Assembly (NCBI GenBank): GCA_900074885.1
Contig: FJUW01000007.1
Location: 1,755,609 to 1,819,608, forward strand
Source of the DNA: Rhynchosporium graminicola
Taxonomy: Eukaryota; Ascomycota; Leotiomycetes; Helotiales; Ploettnerulaceae
DNA length: 64,000 nt
Reading direction: 5' to 3'
In this document: piece by piece, positions 14,079 through 25,953 of the stretch
Layout: the number at the start of each line of letters is the position of its first letter
How positions within the stretch are numbered: position 1 is the first letter of the stretch
The notes under the pieces: generated by a model
What the model was told of the DNA's origin: nothing
The model's input: the letters and a program-made list of their open reading frames with translations, nothing else
Databases searched by the model: none
Program-made: the position numbers and the translations under genes

Positions 14079-16234
14079 ATGGCTGGTGAAACCTTCGAGT
14101 TCCAGGCTGAGATCTCTCAGCTTCTCTCCCTTATTATCAACACAGTCTACTCTAACAAGGAGATCTTCCTGAGAGAACTTGTTTCCAATTGTTCCGATGC
14201 TCTTGACAAGATTCGATATGAAGCCCTGTCCGACTCGAGTAAGCTCGAGTCTGGAAAGGATCTCCGTATCGACATCATCCCCGACAAGGAGAACAAGACC
14301 CTCACCATCCGCGACACTGGTATTGGTATGACCAAGGCCGTAAGTACCAACCTGCCACTCTCGCAGACTATGCTAACAATTTCTAGGATCTCGTGAACAA
14401 CCTCGGTACGATTGCACGATCCGGTACCAAGCAGTTCATGGAGGCTCTCACCGCCGGTGCTGATATTTCCATGATCGGTCAATTCGGTGTCGGTTTCTAC
14501 TCCGCATACCTTGTCGCAGATCGTGTTACCGTCGTTTCCAAGAACAACGATGATGAGCAATACATCTGGGAGTCCTCCGCTGGTGGAACCTTCACCCTTA
14601 CACCAGACACTGAGGGCGAGCAACTCGGCCGTGGTACCAAGATCATTCTCCACTTGAAGGATGAACAGATGGACTACCTAAATGAGTCAAAGGTTAAGGA
14701 GGTCATCAAAAAGCACTCCGAGTTCATCTCATACCCAATCTACCTCCACGTCACAAAGGAGACCGAGACTGAGGTTCCTGATGAGGATGAGGAGGAGACT
14801 AAGGAGGATGAGGGCGATGAGAAGAAGGCCAAGATCGAAGAGGTAGATGACGAGGAAGAGGAGAAGAAGGAGAAGAAGACAAAGAAGGTCAAGGAGACCA
14901 AGATTGAGGAGGAGGAGCTCAACAAGCAAAAGCCAATCTGGACTCGCAATCCTAGTGATATCACACCAGAGGAGTACGGATCATTCTACAAGTCCCTCTC
15001 CAACGACTGGGAGGACCACCTTGCTGTCAAGCATTTCTCCGTCGAGGGTCAACTTGAGTTCCGCGCCATTCTGTTTGTTCCAAAGCGGGCTCCTTTCGAT
15101 CTTTTCGAGACCAAGAAGACCAAGAACAACATCAAGTTGTACGTCCGCCGTGTCTTCATTACCGATGATGCCACTGATCTCATCCCCGAGTGGTTGAGCT
15201 TCGTCAAGGGTGTTGTTGACTCCGAGGATCTACCACTCAACTTGTCTCGTGAGACTCTTCAACAAAACAAGATCATGAAGGTCATCAAGAAGAACATCGT
15301 CAAGAAGGTTCTTGAGCTCTTCCAGGAGATCTCTGAGGACAAGGAGCAATTCGACAAGTTCTACACTGCTTTCAGCAAGAACATCAAGCTCGGTATCCAC
15401 GAGGACTCCCAAAACAGACCTCAGCTTGCCAAGCTTCTCCGATTCAACTCCACCACATCTGGAGACGATCAGACTTCTCTTGCCGACTACATCACCCGCA
15501 TGCCGGAGCACCAGAAGAACATGTACTACATCACTGGCGAGTCCCTCAAGGCTGTCCAGAAGTCGCCATTCCTCGAGTCTCTTAAGGAGAAGAAGTTTGA
15601 GGTTCTCTTCTTGGTTGACCCCATTGATGAGTACGCCATGACCCAACTCAAGGAGTTCGATGGCAAGAAGCTTGTCGATATCACCAAGGACTTTGAGCTT
15701 GAGGAGACTGATGATGAGAAGAAGATTCGGGAGTCCGAGGAGAAGGAGTTCGAGGGTCTCGCCAAGGCTCTCAAGAACGTCTTGGGTGATAAGGTTGAGA
15801 AGGTTGTTGTCAGCCACAAGCTCGTCGGTGCACCTTGCGCCATCCGTACCGGTCAATTCGGTTGGTCCGCCAATATGGAGCGTATCATGAAGGCTCAGGC
15901 TCTCCGTGACACATCCATGTCCTCTTACATGTCCTCCAAGAAGACCTTTGAGATCTCTCCCCGGTCGCCTATCATCAAGGAACTCAAGAAGAAGGTTGAG
16001 GCTGATGGTGAGAACGACCGAACTGTCAAGTCGATCACTCAACTTCTCTTCGAGACATCTCTTCTCGTTTCCGGTTTCACCATCGAGGAGCCAGCCGGAT
16101 TTGCCGAGCGCATTCACAAGCTTGTCTCTCTCGGCCTGAACGTCGATGAGGAGCCTGAGACTGCTGAGGAGGCTGCTGATGAGGAGGTCTCTGGTGATGC
16201 ACCAGCTGAGAGCGCTATGGAAGAAGTTGACTAA
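14079..16234 (+). CDS. hsp90: heat shock protein 90 (cytosolic HSP90)
   Basis: ATP-dependent cytosolic chaperone that matures kinases, receptors and other clients. Model: exon 1 14079-14339, intron 14340-14386 (GTAAGT...TTCTAG), exon 2 14387-16234, 702 aa, the normal length. N-terminal GHKL ATPase: [31 protein letters not shown]. It is followed by a long acidic/lysine linker (about residues 210-275, rich in E, D and K), the middle domain with [12 protein letters not shown], and the dimerisation domain. The last five residues, MEEVD, are the docking site for TPR co-chaperones and mark the cytosolic form. Codon use is strongly biased to C-ending codons, as expected for abundant proteins. The start [12 protein letters not shown] matches other fungal HSP90s. 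It is a housekeeping gene among more variable neighbours. Confidence 0.98.
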
Positions 16235-17470
16235 CTGCAATAATGATCGTTTGGTCCGGAATTGATTTTGCGGAGTTTTATGGATGGTAATTCACGATGG
16301 TCAATTCTCACGTTGCATGAAGCCTGCTTTTACTCTTTCCATTTTATGCCCACCTTTATGTAGCATTGGTTCGATGCATGGTGGCAATAATCAAAAATGT
16401 ACTCTAGTGCGAGACTATTGAAAGAAGGAGTGGAATACAAAAGAAGTTACTTGATACCTCTGGGCTCACCGAACTTGCCTGTGTGACTATGCAAACGGCG
16501 ATCAATGTCGGCTTCTGGCTTGACGCGAGGCTACCTCGACCCAACAAAGTGGTTGAGGTCGTGAACGTGATTGTCCGAGTACAACGTAAAGTCGGGCGTG
16601 CCCAATCTGTGCTGCATGTGAAGACAGTCACTCCGATCATTCAGAAGTCTCTGAATTGGAACATTTCTTTGCTTTATTTTATCCGAACCCTCAAACAATT
16701 GATTGACTTCCGCTTCAAGCTAAGCTACTCCATTCCACTTATTGCTCACATATCCTCCAAACAATCAACTTGGAGCGACTTCGGCGACCAAACATCGCGA
16801 ATTCTGGAAACTCCTGCCTCTCGTCATCTTTCACATTACCAGTCCCTCGGATCTCAGGAACAGAAGATGTCTCTGCCCCCCGGGGCCTGCCTACTCCGCG
16901 TTATCTGAGATGTACAAAAGGGACTCGGCCGTTACGCATGTGCTCTTTACTGCCTCTCACAAGGCCGACATTTGAAGATCTTTGAACACTTGTTCGATGA
17001 GTCGCTGAATCGTTCGATTGAGAGAGAGAGACGATGGCTTCTTCGACCCTCGTATTTGGAATGAGTTAGTGATGGGTTTGTTGCATTTGTGCTACTTTTC
17101 CCCGCACTGGAGATCGTTCTTATGACGTTGGATTGGAGGTGATGGTTACTTCAGTGCATGTTTTGTTGAAGTGCGTTCTCCTCAATGGCACAATTGGTAT
17201 GTATATATAGCTGCCTCCTCTGCCTGCTTTGAGAGTCGTTTCTCCTAAGTACCAGACGAAGATCTTCCTTCTTCAGCGAATATCGCCTACTGGAATCGAG
17301 TAAAGGACCGGCTTTCCCCTTACTCCAAGTTCAAGTTTTCCACACACACTTGACAGTCAGAATTTGGTGCTTCAACTTCGCTTCCTTCATCATACCTGAC
17401 AACAAGCTTATCAACCCTCGATTACTCGTCGACAGCAGCCACTTCACAGGACAAAAGGACCCGAGTCAAA
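16235..17470. other. intergenic region with promoter of the repeat protein gene
   Basis: 3' flank of HSP90 and promoter of the next gene. TATATATA at 17202-17209 is about 260 bp upstream of the ATG at 17471, implying a long C/T-rich leader. No gene is supported between. Confidence 0.45.
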
Positions 17471-18414
17471 ATGGCACCCTCCAAAACCCACCTCCTGGCT
17501 ATCGCTCTCCTTGCCATCAGCGCAAGAGCAGCCGAGCCAGGCTACAGTGTTGCTCCACCATCTTACACCAAGCCAGGTAGTCCTCCAAATCCTGGCCCAG
17601 GAAATGGCATGTTCCCACCCGGATTTCCGTTCAATAATCCGCCTTACTCGCCTCCTAGTCCAGGAAATGGCATGTTTCCTCCTGGATTTCCGTTCAATGT
17701 TCCGTCCTACGCGCCTCCTGGACTACCACCGGTGACCGTCGTCCCGCCAGTTACTACTAATACGGCTGGTGGAGTCTTTACAACTCTTCCTCCTGGTGGG
17801 CCGGGTGGACCAAGTGGAAATTCTGGAGGTCCTGAAGGCTCCAGCGGCCCTGGTGGTCCAGGTGTATCGATTGATCCTAGCTGGTAAGTCAATCCCCATT
17901 CTAAACCCCAAGTCTTCCTTGAACCATTTCATGACACGCCTATAGCCCAAGAACCGTCCTCTCCTACACGGTAGTCACGCACATCTCCACCACGGTTATC
18001 AGCTACACCGACACCATCTCCTTCCTCTCAACAATAACAAACAGTCTCTGTGCCCCGATCATCCCAACTCTACCTTCGGTCTTGACTACAGGGACTGCCG
18101 GTGGTGTCTTCACCACTCCAAGTATTCTTGGAATTGCCTTGACGACTATTCCGCTCACCACTTTTGTTACGAGCAAGGTTACTGTTCCTTCCATTCCGAC
18201 TCTGCCGACTATCCCAGGTGGTCCGCTTCCTACAGGTCCGATCATTCCAACGGGTCCAATCATCCCAACAGGTCCTTTTCCTACCCCTCCAACTACTCCA
18301 GGTGTAGTCGACCCCACGTCAAGCAAACCATTATCTTATATCCCGCCACCAGTTCCAACATACCCTGCCAGCCCTCCTGTATACCCACCTCACTATGGCT
18401 ACGGACGACTTTAA
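17471..18414 (+). CDS. secreted Pro/Gly/Thr-rich repeat protein (possible cell-wall protein)
   Basis: Family not recognised. Model: exon 1 17471-17883, intron 17884-17945 (GTAAGT...CCTATAG), exon 2 17946-18414, 293 aa. A clear signal peptide opens the protein (HLLAIALLAISARA). A low-complexity body follows. Two near-identical blocks contain PGNGMFPPGFPFN, and an AGGVFTT motif occurs once in each exon. A Pro-Ile/Thr stretch repeats the unit TGPIIP. Two cysteines bracket a ~37-residue Thr/Ser/Val segment that begins at the splice junction. There is no GPI-type hydrophobic tail; the end is PPHYGYGRL. The composition suggests an extended, probably O-glycosylated, wall-associated or secreted protein. 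The splice keeps the frame, and the AGGVFTT motif on both sides of the intron supports the model. No catalytic role is proposed. Confidence 0.72.
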
Positions 18415-20904
18415 AGTGATTTCAATAATCCCCCGTAGTCAGAGCATAGTGAGATCCGGTAGCTGCATTATATTGATGGTTCGCAAGAGGAGGTACGGTT
18501 CATCTGTTTGATTGAGGGTGGTGGATTCTTACTCGATTTTCGATGGTTCGTAAGAAGTTAAATCTTTTCTCAACTTCACGACATATCCTGTATGCAATTG
18601 GTTAAACTAGCTTTCTTGTTCTTGCAGCTTCGTCGGTATTCTTCTTCACCGGCGGATACTGTAGTTTGTGAACGCACGCAAAAATGTAGAGCAGGAAAGT
18701 GGATATCGATACACGGAACCAAGTTTTTGTAGCGACTCACTCCCTCTTTTGAATCAAAGTATTCGTATCTCTGGTGCGAATCTGTGTTTGAGCCCCTCAA
18801 GTTGCGGGAGACTTCAGGGTGAATGTTCTCTTTGGATAAGTATGCTTGGGCTTTCACGAGCGCTGATTTGGGTGTAAGATCAACGTTACTGTGACTACGA
18901 GCTTACTGTAAGACCCTGCGTATCGTCGAGGGTTTGTGATGTATTGTATTGTATACTGTATAAAGTAGTATGGCGTATTGGCATGTTATCAAACGGATCC
19001 ACGTATGGCTCAATTGTGGCTTCGCCCGAGTAAAGTACGTTTTGTACTTTCGTACCTGATACTCGAACCCGAATGTTTCGTTGCGATAATTGGAGATTGA
19101 GAAGCGGCTTCTGGTTTGTGGTACGGCGTGTGCGATTTAGATGAGTATGTGTTTGATTCTTACAGAGGTACCGTGGTTTAGGTGTCGTAGCTTGTTAGCA
19201 GAGAGGATAATACCTAGTAGTGAGCAAGCTATCAACCTTGAGGTGAGAGGTGGGAAGTACTATTTTTCGCAGACATATACTCCCATCTCTGTAGGGGTGG
19301 CACGTGCTTCACTCGCAACGTCGCCGTCAACGAAGGGAGTTGTCATCGGCACGATTACGATGAAGTGGCTTGACTCTGACTTTGCTGCAAAAGGACGTAA
19401 GGCATGTATACAAGCGCTCAGACAGGGGGCAGTTGAACGGAAGAGAGTCAGTGTTTATTACTTCCCCCCCTCCCCTCTGATGGGGGTACTTTGAAAGGAA
19501 TTAAGGAGGCTGTGCTGATGGGATACTAGGGTATTCGGCCAGTGAGAAGACCACGTCGAGCTACCTCTAGGCTTCATGAAGTTTCCTTAGGTCCTTAATC
19601 CTCAGAATTGATCGGGTTTTGACCCGTGCTTTGAGGCATACCAGGGCATATAACCACTCGGAGCTTTAGGATCATGGGATCGACCCACTATCACAAGTAA
19701 TTAAGGGGAGGGATAGTAGGGGTATTACCATTTGGAGTTGAAAGCAACGGCCCCTGTACACGACAGGCTATAACACTTCAGCGCTGTATCGCCGTACGGG
19801 CATGAGCAGAAGAGATACCGAAAGGTGGGTATAGTACAGAAAGAGTACCTTTAGATGTAATGGCAGGGTTATTTGAATAGCACGGAATGGTCCAATGACG
19901 ATCAAGGGACGGTCCCGAGTTTGCATCGTATAGGGGATAGTTTTCAGGTATGGGAATTTCTCGTCCTGTCCTTAACGAGTGCTTAGTGCAAAAAGACCTA
20001 GTTCAACTCTGAATTTCGGTATTGATGCTAGCCTATCAACTTTAACGTAGTACTTAAAGGAGTTGACATTCGGTCGATTTTCAAAAGTACACTCTAGGTA
20101 AGCATAGCCCCTATTACCACCTAGTATCATAAAGGGGGTTAGTTAAAGATGTTTTATCCTTGCCCTGCATTTCTATTCAATGCCATTTCGGGGCTGTTCT
20201 TTGCTCTCGAATCATTCCCTTTCAAGACCGTTCCTACTTTCATCCCGTCAGGCCCATCCCCTGGTTATTCTCTTATACCTCCCTTCATATACCGAGCCGT
20301 CCAGAGACCGTCACTTGACGGTTATTTTACACCTGCGCTTGCCTGTAAGGTAGGGATCGTGTAATTGGCTTTGTTACATCAGAAGGAAGGAAATTACTAT
20401 AATTGAACCATCATTCCCGAGGTGATGATCAGCAGAATAAGGGTCATTTGATTAGGCAGATTATTAGCATCACGTGATAGAATTTGAATGATGAGATCAT
20501 GTTCCGGGCAGGCAAAGACAGTCTAATTCTCTGGTTCAAACAGGCGTGTATAGGGTATATCCTTTCTTTCCAATTCCGACTCCCTCCCGCTCTCCGAATA
20601 GCGAGCGGTTTTGAGGTAATATAAAATTTAGCAAAATGCAATTACAGCAGGTAGTCTATAAGACCGGAGGTTTCCAAATTACGATAATTGCGCGATTGAT
20701 TATTGCATGTATAATCGTGCCATTCTTGACTTTTCTGACCTGTGCCTTACGTGCCGTCAACTCCTACAAGCCCCACCCTACTCAGTGTTATAATTAACAT
20801 GAGGCACAGACCATTCATTCCGCGACGGTTACTTGAAGGAGTAAAGCGTACTATGCCTCTGGGATTATAGAAGAACCTAAATAAGAATCAGCGATTTGAC
20901 CTCT
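18415..20904. other. 2.5 kb region without credible genes
   Basis: Nothing supportable was found. A 117-residue plus-strand frame at 19141-19494 has no recognisable domain, signal or splice context and was not called. A C-run next to a G-run occurs near 19465-19490. The region leads into the inverted-repeat element at 20.9 kb and may be decayed repeat DNA, but I could not identify a family. Confidence 0.4.
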
Positions 20905-20946
20905 ATGTACTTCGTATGTACGATGTACTTCGTATGTACTTCGTAC
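20905..20946. repeat. short tandem ATGTACTTCGT repeats
   Basis: Three copies of a TGTACTTCGTA-type unit in about 42 bp, the last of which forms the outer end of the left arm of the inverted-repeat element that follows. Possibly terminal sub-repeats of that element. Confidence 0.6.
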
Positions 20947-21180
20947 ATGGCCAAATAAATGTAAATTTGACATCCCTGCATACACTCATGAGAAACAGCG
21001 TCCGGTAATGATTCTTACATCGATTGAAAAGCAGAAAATTAGCACATGTATATAGCTCTGTGTAAGAAGGATATACAAAATATGAAATGGAATTCATGCA
21101 AGCTGAATTATATAGTATTCTAAATAACGAAGCGCGCACGGATGCCGAATCTACATTTAATCGGCCATGTACGAAGTATA
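20936..21180. mobile_element. MITE-like element with ~34 bp terminal inverted repeats
   Basis: The left arm 20936-20970 (starting GTACTTCGTACATGGCC) and right arm 21146-21180 are inverted copies. The GGCCATGTACGAAGTA core is perfect, and the inner half is about 80 percent identical with mostly A/G differences. The ~175 bp between has no coding capacity. Size, arms and AT-richness fit a non-autonomous DNA transposon. No transposase and no clear target-site duplication were identified. The A/G-biased arm differences would fit RIP-type or ageing mutation, but that is inference. Confidence 0.62.
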
Positions 21181-22107
21181 CGCTAATATTGAATTGTGCA
21201 AATGGCCTCATTTCTGAGCATTCATAGATGTACTCCTAAGCATGTCGTGCACCGCGTTACGCCAAGCAGGATGGACTGGAAATTGGCGGCTAACAACGCA
21301 TGGGAAGTAGTAGTTGAGAAAGAGTGACGCAGGAGAAACATTCGGTCGGACGACTTTGCCCTCCCTTTGAAGCGATACCTCATCTCCGAAATCATATTTT
21401 GACCGATTAGCGAGTTTAATATAGTTCCCGGACTTCTTCCATATGAGGCTTATTTACCATTTACACTTACTTATCGGTGTGCTTGAGTTACAGCTGTGAA
21501 GAAAACCTTGCTTTCTAATACATACTGCTTACTTACAGTATCTTTTCCTCGACCACTTCAATAACGCAGAGCAAGACTTCCTTGACGATTCATCGAGAAA
21601 TACCCCTCTATGGGTTCATCCAATCTCCAATTCAGCCTATGTACACCTGCAGGGACCGGTCCGGCACTTTCAACTCCAGCTAGAATGCCCCACTCTTCTT
21701 CCTCCGTACATCGTAAATGAATTAATATGCCCCATCCCAACTGACTTGAACTCTATTATCATGCATTTAGCAATTTCGTCTAGTATCCACATGTGGGCAT
21801 GTGGTATCTATATCAGGCACAGGCATCGTGCCCGCCTGACGGGAATTGAGACGGTCGAACGGGTAAATTCATATACTTCGACATATTGCGGCTCGAGTTC
21901 TCGTGTTTAGCTCCCGTGCCTGCATGTACATATACTGAGCTAAAGTAAAACAGGCTAATATCTTCGGGGTTTTTATAATCACTCCGAGCAATGTTCTCCA
22001 CCAGAGTGTGGAACATATGTGCTTGCGGGGTTGGGGATGTATATGAATCTGGGGGATTCCGCAAGTTCGACATCTCCTTAGTCACCTTCTTACTCGTTTC
22101 TGTTTGT

Positions 22108-23563
22108 ATGTCATTAGTATTGGCGATGTTGTTCTCGCATTTTTTTCATGTTGGGCTGCTTTCGGTGTTTGTTGGAGGCTCCAATGGCTCGGTCCTCAAG
22201 AGAACTGATGGCAACCACTGGGTAGACACCTGGGCCAGCATGCCGCAACTCTGCGAGCCTGGCAACCTGCCTCCTGCACCTTTCGTAAGTCTTTTCCCTA
22301 ATGAGATATCCAATCTAACATAACATAACAGACTCAAACAGGAGCAGTTTTTGAAGATTCAACAATTCGGCAAACCTTACATATGTCCATCGGCGGTCCG
22401 TCAATTCGAATCCGTCTTTCCAATGCTTTTGGAGTCAGCGATTTATCCATCACAGCCGTAACAGTAGCGCTCCCGGCCAAAGGCTTAGCAGGAGTTTCGG
22501 CCATAGTTCCAAACACTGTTAAGCCGGTCACTTTCTCTGGAAGCAATAGCTATATCGTTCCAAATGGAGGCTTGATCGTATCGGATCCGATAGATTTAAA
22601 GGTCGAGGCGCAGAGCATGTTGACTGTGACAATTTATTTGGCGGATGGTCAGAAGAGCTCTTCGAATGCGGTTACGGCGCACACAGGGAGCAGGACTGAT
22701 AGTTGGTTGAGCAAGGGTAACCAGGTCTCTGCTCTCAGTTTCACGGATCCCAGCTCAGTTAGTGTGGCCCATTGGTAAGATAATTTCAGACGCCGATTTT
22801 GTCAGACGAAAACTGATATGGACTGTCAGGTACTACGTGAGTGCTGTCGAAGTTTACGTGCCCCAAACATCGCGCGCTTTCGTGATTGTTGGAGATAGTA
22901 TCACAGATGGCCGTGGCAGTGACACCAACCAGAATAACCGGTACGTTTCCAACGTAAAATCCCTCAACAAGCCACCTGCTGACAGCTACCAGCTGGCCAG
23001 ATCGCGTCCTTAAAAAGATGCAACTCAATCCCTCAACAGCAAACATCGCAGTCATCAATCAAGGAGCAGGTGGAAATCGCATCTTACACGACGGACTAGG
23101 TCCCAGCGCGTTCTCCCGGATCGATCGCGACGTATTTGGACATTCCGGAGTTGCATACGCCATGATCTTCGAAGGCGTAAACGACATCGCCGGCCCCACA
23201 GATCCCACGACGCAGAAACAAATCGGCGATCGTCTCATCGCATCATTCACGCAAATCGCCATCCGGGTCAAAACCTTCAACATGCCCGTCTTCGCAGCAA
23301 CGATCACGCCATTCTCTGCGCCTGGCTATGATGTATCCAAGGCATCGTATAGTAATCCAGAGAGGGAGAAGACGAGACAGAGGATCAATGAGTGGATAAG
23401 GACGAGTGGGACGTTTGACCATGTATTGGATTTCGATAAGTGGTTGAGGAATGAGACGAATCCGAGCCAGATGATAGAGGATTACCATGACGGGGATTAT
23501 TTGCATCCGAACGCGAAGGGGTACCAGAGGATCGCGGACATGTTTCCACTTGACATCTTTTGA
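22108..23563 (+). CDS. secreted SGNH/GDSL hydrolase
   Basis: Extracellular serine esterase/lipase-like hydrolase, substrate unknown. Model: exons 22108-22284, 22332-22774, 22830-22940 and 22993-23563, 1302 nt, 433 aa; all junctions are GT-AG and in phase. The chosen ATG begins a signal peptide (MSLVLAMLFSHFFHVGLLSV); an in-frame ATG at 21991 would bury it. A beta-sandwich-like N-terminal half (HWVDTWASMPQ...IRIRLSNAFG...) precedes the SGNH fold. SGNH blocks: GDSITDGRG (Ser), NQGAGGNR (Gly), FEGVNDIA (Asn) and DYLHPNAKGYQRIA (Asp and His). This two-part layout is typical of fungal secreted GDSL enzymes annotated as extracellular GDSL-like lipase/acylhydrolase. It is unrelated in detail to the CE3-like esterase at 1.6 kb. 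A dispersed repeat copy lies about 230 bp downstream. Confidence 0.87.
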
Positions 23564-23792
23564 GGCGGAGGAGGAGGAAAGGGCGTCGGCCCGGATCCGC
23601 AGAAAACCCCAACACGTACTACCTAGGTAGGCACTTTTCAGATGCGAGGAAAACATCGATTATCTTTCTAATATCTCTAAAAATATAGAATAGTATTTAT
23701 TTACCCCTAAACATAGCTCTTACTAGCAAGAATTCATCGTTCCTGACCAGAATCAAGTCTTGTTCTATGGATCCAGCCTTCCTCTTATCACC

Positions 23793-23856
23793 TAGTTTTA
23801 AGCGACTTGGCGAGTGCAAAGAACGGACAAATGAAACTCTGATAGCAGCGCAGCGG
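23793..23856 (+). repeat. dispersed 64 bp repeat, copy A
   Basis: This 64 bp block matches, inverted, the block at 47440-47502. Shared cores are AGCGACTTGGCGAGTGC and AACTCTGATAGCAGCGCAG, with a few substitutions between. The second core plus its flank (GCGCAGCGGTTA) resembles a tRNA D-arm or A-box, so a tRNA-derived SINE is one possibility. I see no complete tRNA fold here. Confidence 0.6.
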
Positions 23857-24430
23857 TTAATCGTGTCAGAGGCACATATCTGAAAGAGCAATATTGCCAG
23901 AGCTTGATAGAGCTTTCGTGAAGTGCTCGATGATTTGCTTGCACGTTAATATCGGTGTCAGGATATTCACCCAGTGACAGGCACGAAAGTTGGAGAGCTG
24001 TTTGGGTTCTCATTTAACGGAACGTGGACTAGACGCATTTTCAAAGTCATACAACTATTCCGGGACTTGATCTGTTCGTTGTAGGCTCCAATTCAATGTC
24101 AAGAGAATATCAAGTTATCACTAGACATATTGTGTGAATTCGTGTTTTCATTTGAGTAGAAGCATAGTAGTCAGAGCGACCATAGTGTACCTACCACCTT
24201 GCTACCTTGATGCCTCTCACAGGCCGCATACATGCCAAATTTTTTTATAGAAGGATATACAGACAATGAAATCCACATATGGAGTATCGCCATAATTCCC
24301 AGAATTTGGCCTGTGAGATGAGATTCGTCGAAAATTTTGTATCACATCGGTTGGGCCATCGGTATTCTGGAAAGAGAAGAAATATCGGGGAAAAAAGATC
24401 AAGTGTTCTGTGCCTCACATCTCTCTCCTA

Positions 24431-25953
24431 CTAATCTGTCAAGTGCCCGCTGGGAATAATCCCCACGTGTAACTGATGGAATAAACAAGCACCGGGCGGA
24501 GCCTTCATGGTCCAATCTTGCCACACGGCATCCTTTTCTTGCAGACCATCAAAGATTCGAAATGTAGCTGAGAGAATGAGCTCCTGCTCAGATTGACGTC
24601 CGAGAGGCTCTGCGTTGACGATCTTCATCGGGGGTGTCAGCAGGACACTTCGCTCAGGACCTTTTGTATTCGGTGCGGGGGTGGACACGAAATATGGGTT
24701 TGTGACTCCGCGCGTTCTTGCAAGCATTGTTGCATGGAGCTGAGAGAACGTAAATGGCTTGCCGGATTTCGATTTGAGGTGAGAGTTTCGGTCCATGTAT
24801 GAGTGAACGATCCTCTACCTGGGCCAGGTGCAAAGCTCATGGCACCCGGATGCGGCGAGAAATTCGGGGTGATACCTGCATCAGATGGCGGGAATGACAT
24901 GGCAGTATCAGCAGAGTTGCAAGCGTCGTAAATCAACATTGTGTCGGATGTTGATTGTTCGAATAGAGCTTGAGTCGTTCCTAATGGTGTAGAGGGCGAA
25001 CCGGCCTTCCTCGTTCTGATTTACGTTGGAAAACCGAAACAGTGTTAAGGAGTGTGAACGTACTCTGTCCAGGTACTATCCTCTCGCAAAGGGTTCACTA
25101 ACCTGTGACCCTTGAGTAGTAAAAGATAAGCAATGTTCTTGGTGATTCGTGCTTGAGGAATTCGATGACTCGGGAAGTCATTGCAATCGGAGGTCTAGCA
25201 TCTGGGATGATAAATCTTTCTACATCGAATCCAAAAGATTCCATGAAGCAAAGTGCAAGACTGTCGGTTTCTGTCTAAGTCGTCCAATGCCCATTGTATC
25301 AGAAGAACTTTGACCTTGCCGTATCTTGGATGATGTCGTTTTGACCAATCTCGAACGACCTTGTCGGTGATTCCACTCGACCTATCTTTATCATTATTTG
25401 AGGTCGTCCCAACAATTGCTCTTATCTTCTGGGTCTCTTGCTGGTCTTCACACCCTTTGTCCTTAAGACGGGAGATCTCTGCTTGGTAAAAAGACACTTT
25501 TTGAGATAACGCATATGGGAGGTCGTCGATTAGTGCCATACTGGTTGCCTTACCCTCTTCACAAACTTGTGTCCATCGTTCTACACTGGTCAGACAAAGC
25601 TCGTCGTAAGCTTGCGTCGACTCTAGATCATCGATTCTTAACCTTAGCTTTTCATTACTCTCGACTGAATCATTATGTCTAGCTCTTAGCTTCTCAATGT
25701 TCTGACTTTGCCTTTCCTGTGAACTTTCAGTGCTACGGTCTCAGCCTAGGTTCAAAAATTTAACATACGTAGAGCTTTTACAAAGCATGGAAGCCTTATT
25801 GCCAATAATCTGCGACACTGCTGTAGGTATTATGAGCATCGCCAAGGAGGGATGCTGCATCATGGATATTGGGCCATGCATTAGATCCTTCCGTTGGCAA
25901 GCTGTTGGAATCCAGAGAGAGAGATGTTGGGCTTGATGAACGAAGGGAGACAT
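24431..25953 (-). pseudogene. caspase-like (peptidase C14 / metacaspase-type) gene with frame breaks
   Basis: Remnant of a caspase-like protein read on the minus strand. In order: a short N-terminal segment; a charged coiled-coil-like stretch (about 25720-25430, with NIEKLRARHNDS and LRIDDLES); a caspase p20-like part (KVKVLLIQWALDDL, then DSLALCFMESFGFDVERF, then LLIFYYS and a GH catalytic-His-like site); LIYDACNSADTAM with the catalytic Cys in DAC; and a C-terminal segment (KPFTFSQLHATML). These pieces lie in different frames. Breaks are needed near 25280 (one extra base), near 25105 at the GH motif, near 24985 between FALYT and GTTQALFEQ, and near 24775. An intron with a GTTAGT donor near 25097 may be genuine, but introns do not explain the other breaks. 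The GHG of active enzymes reads GHR. Likely a dead gene; it could instead reflect sequencing errors. I give no repaired protein. Confidence 0.6.

Noticed and set aside
15230..16240. 336-residue open frame on the minus strand under HSP90
   Set aside because: It is a Leu/Asp-rich antisense shadow caused by the strong codon bias of HSP90, with no family resemblance.
19141..19494. 117-residue plus-strand frame in the 18.4-20.9 kb gap
   Set aside because: No domain, signal peptide, splice context or coding-like composition.
23793..23890. Intact tRNA gene at copy A of the dispersed repeat
   Set aside because: An A-box-like segment and a weak anticodon-like stem exist, but the anticodon loop is the wrong size and no T-arm or acceptor stem pairs.
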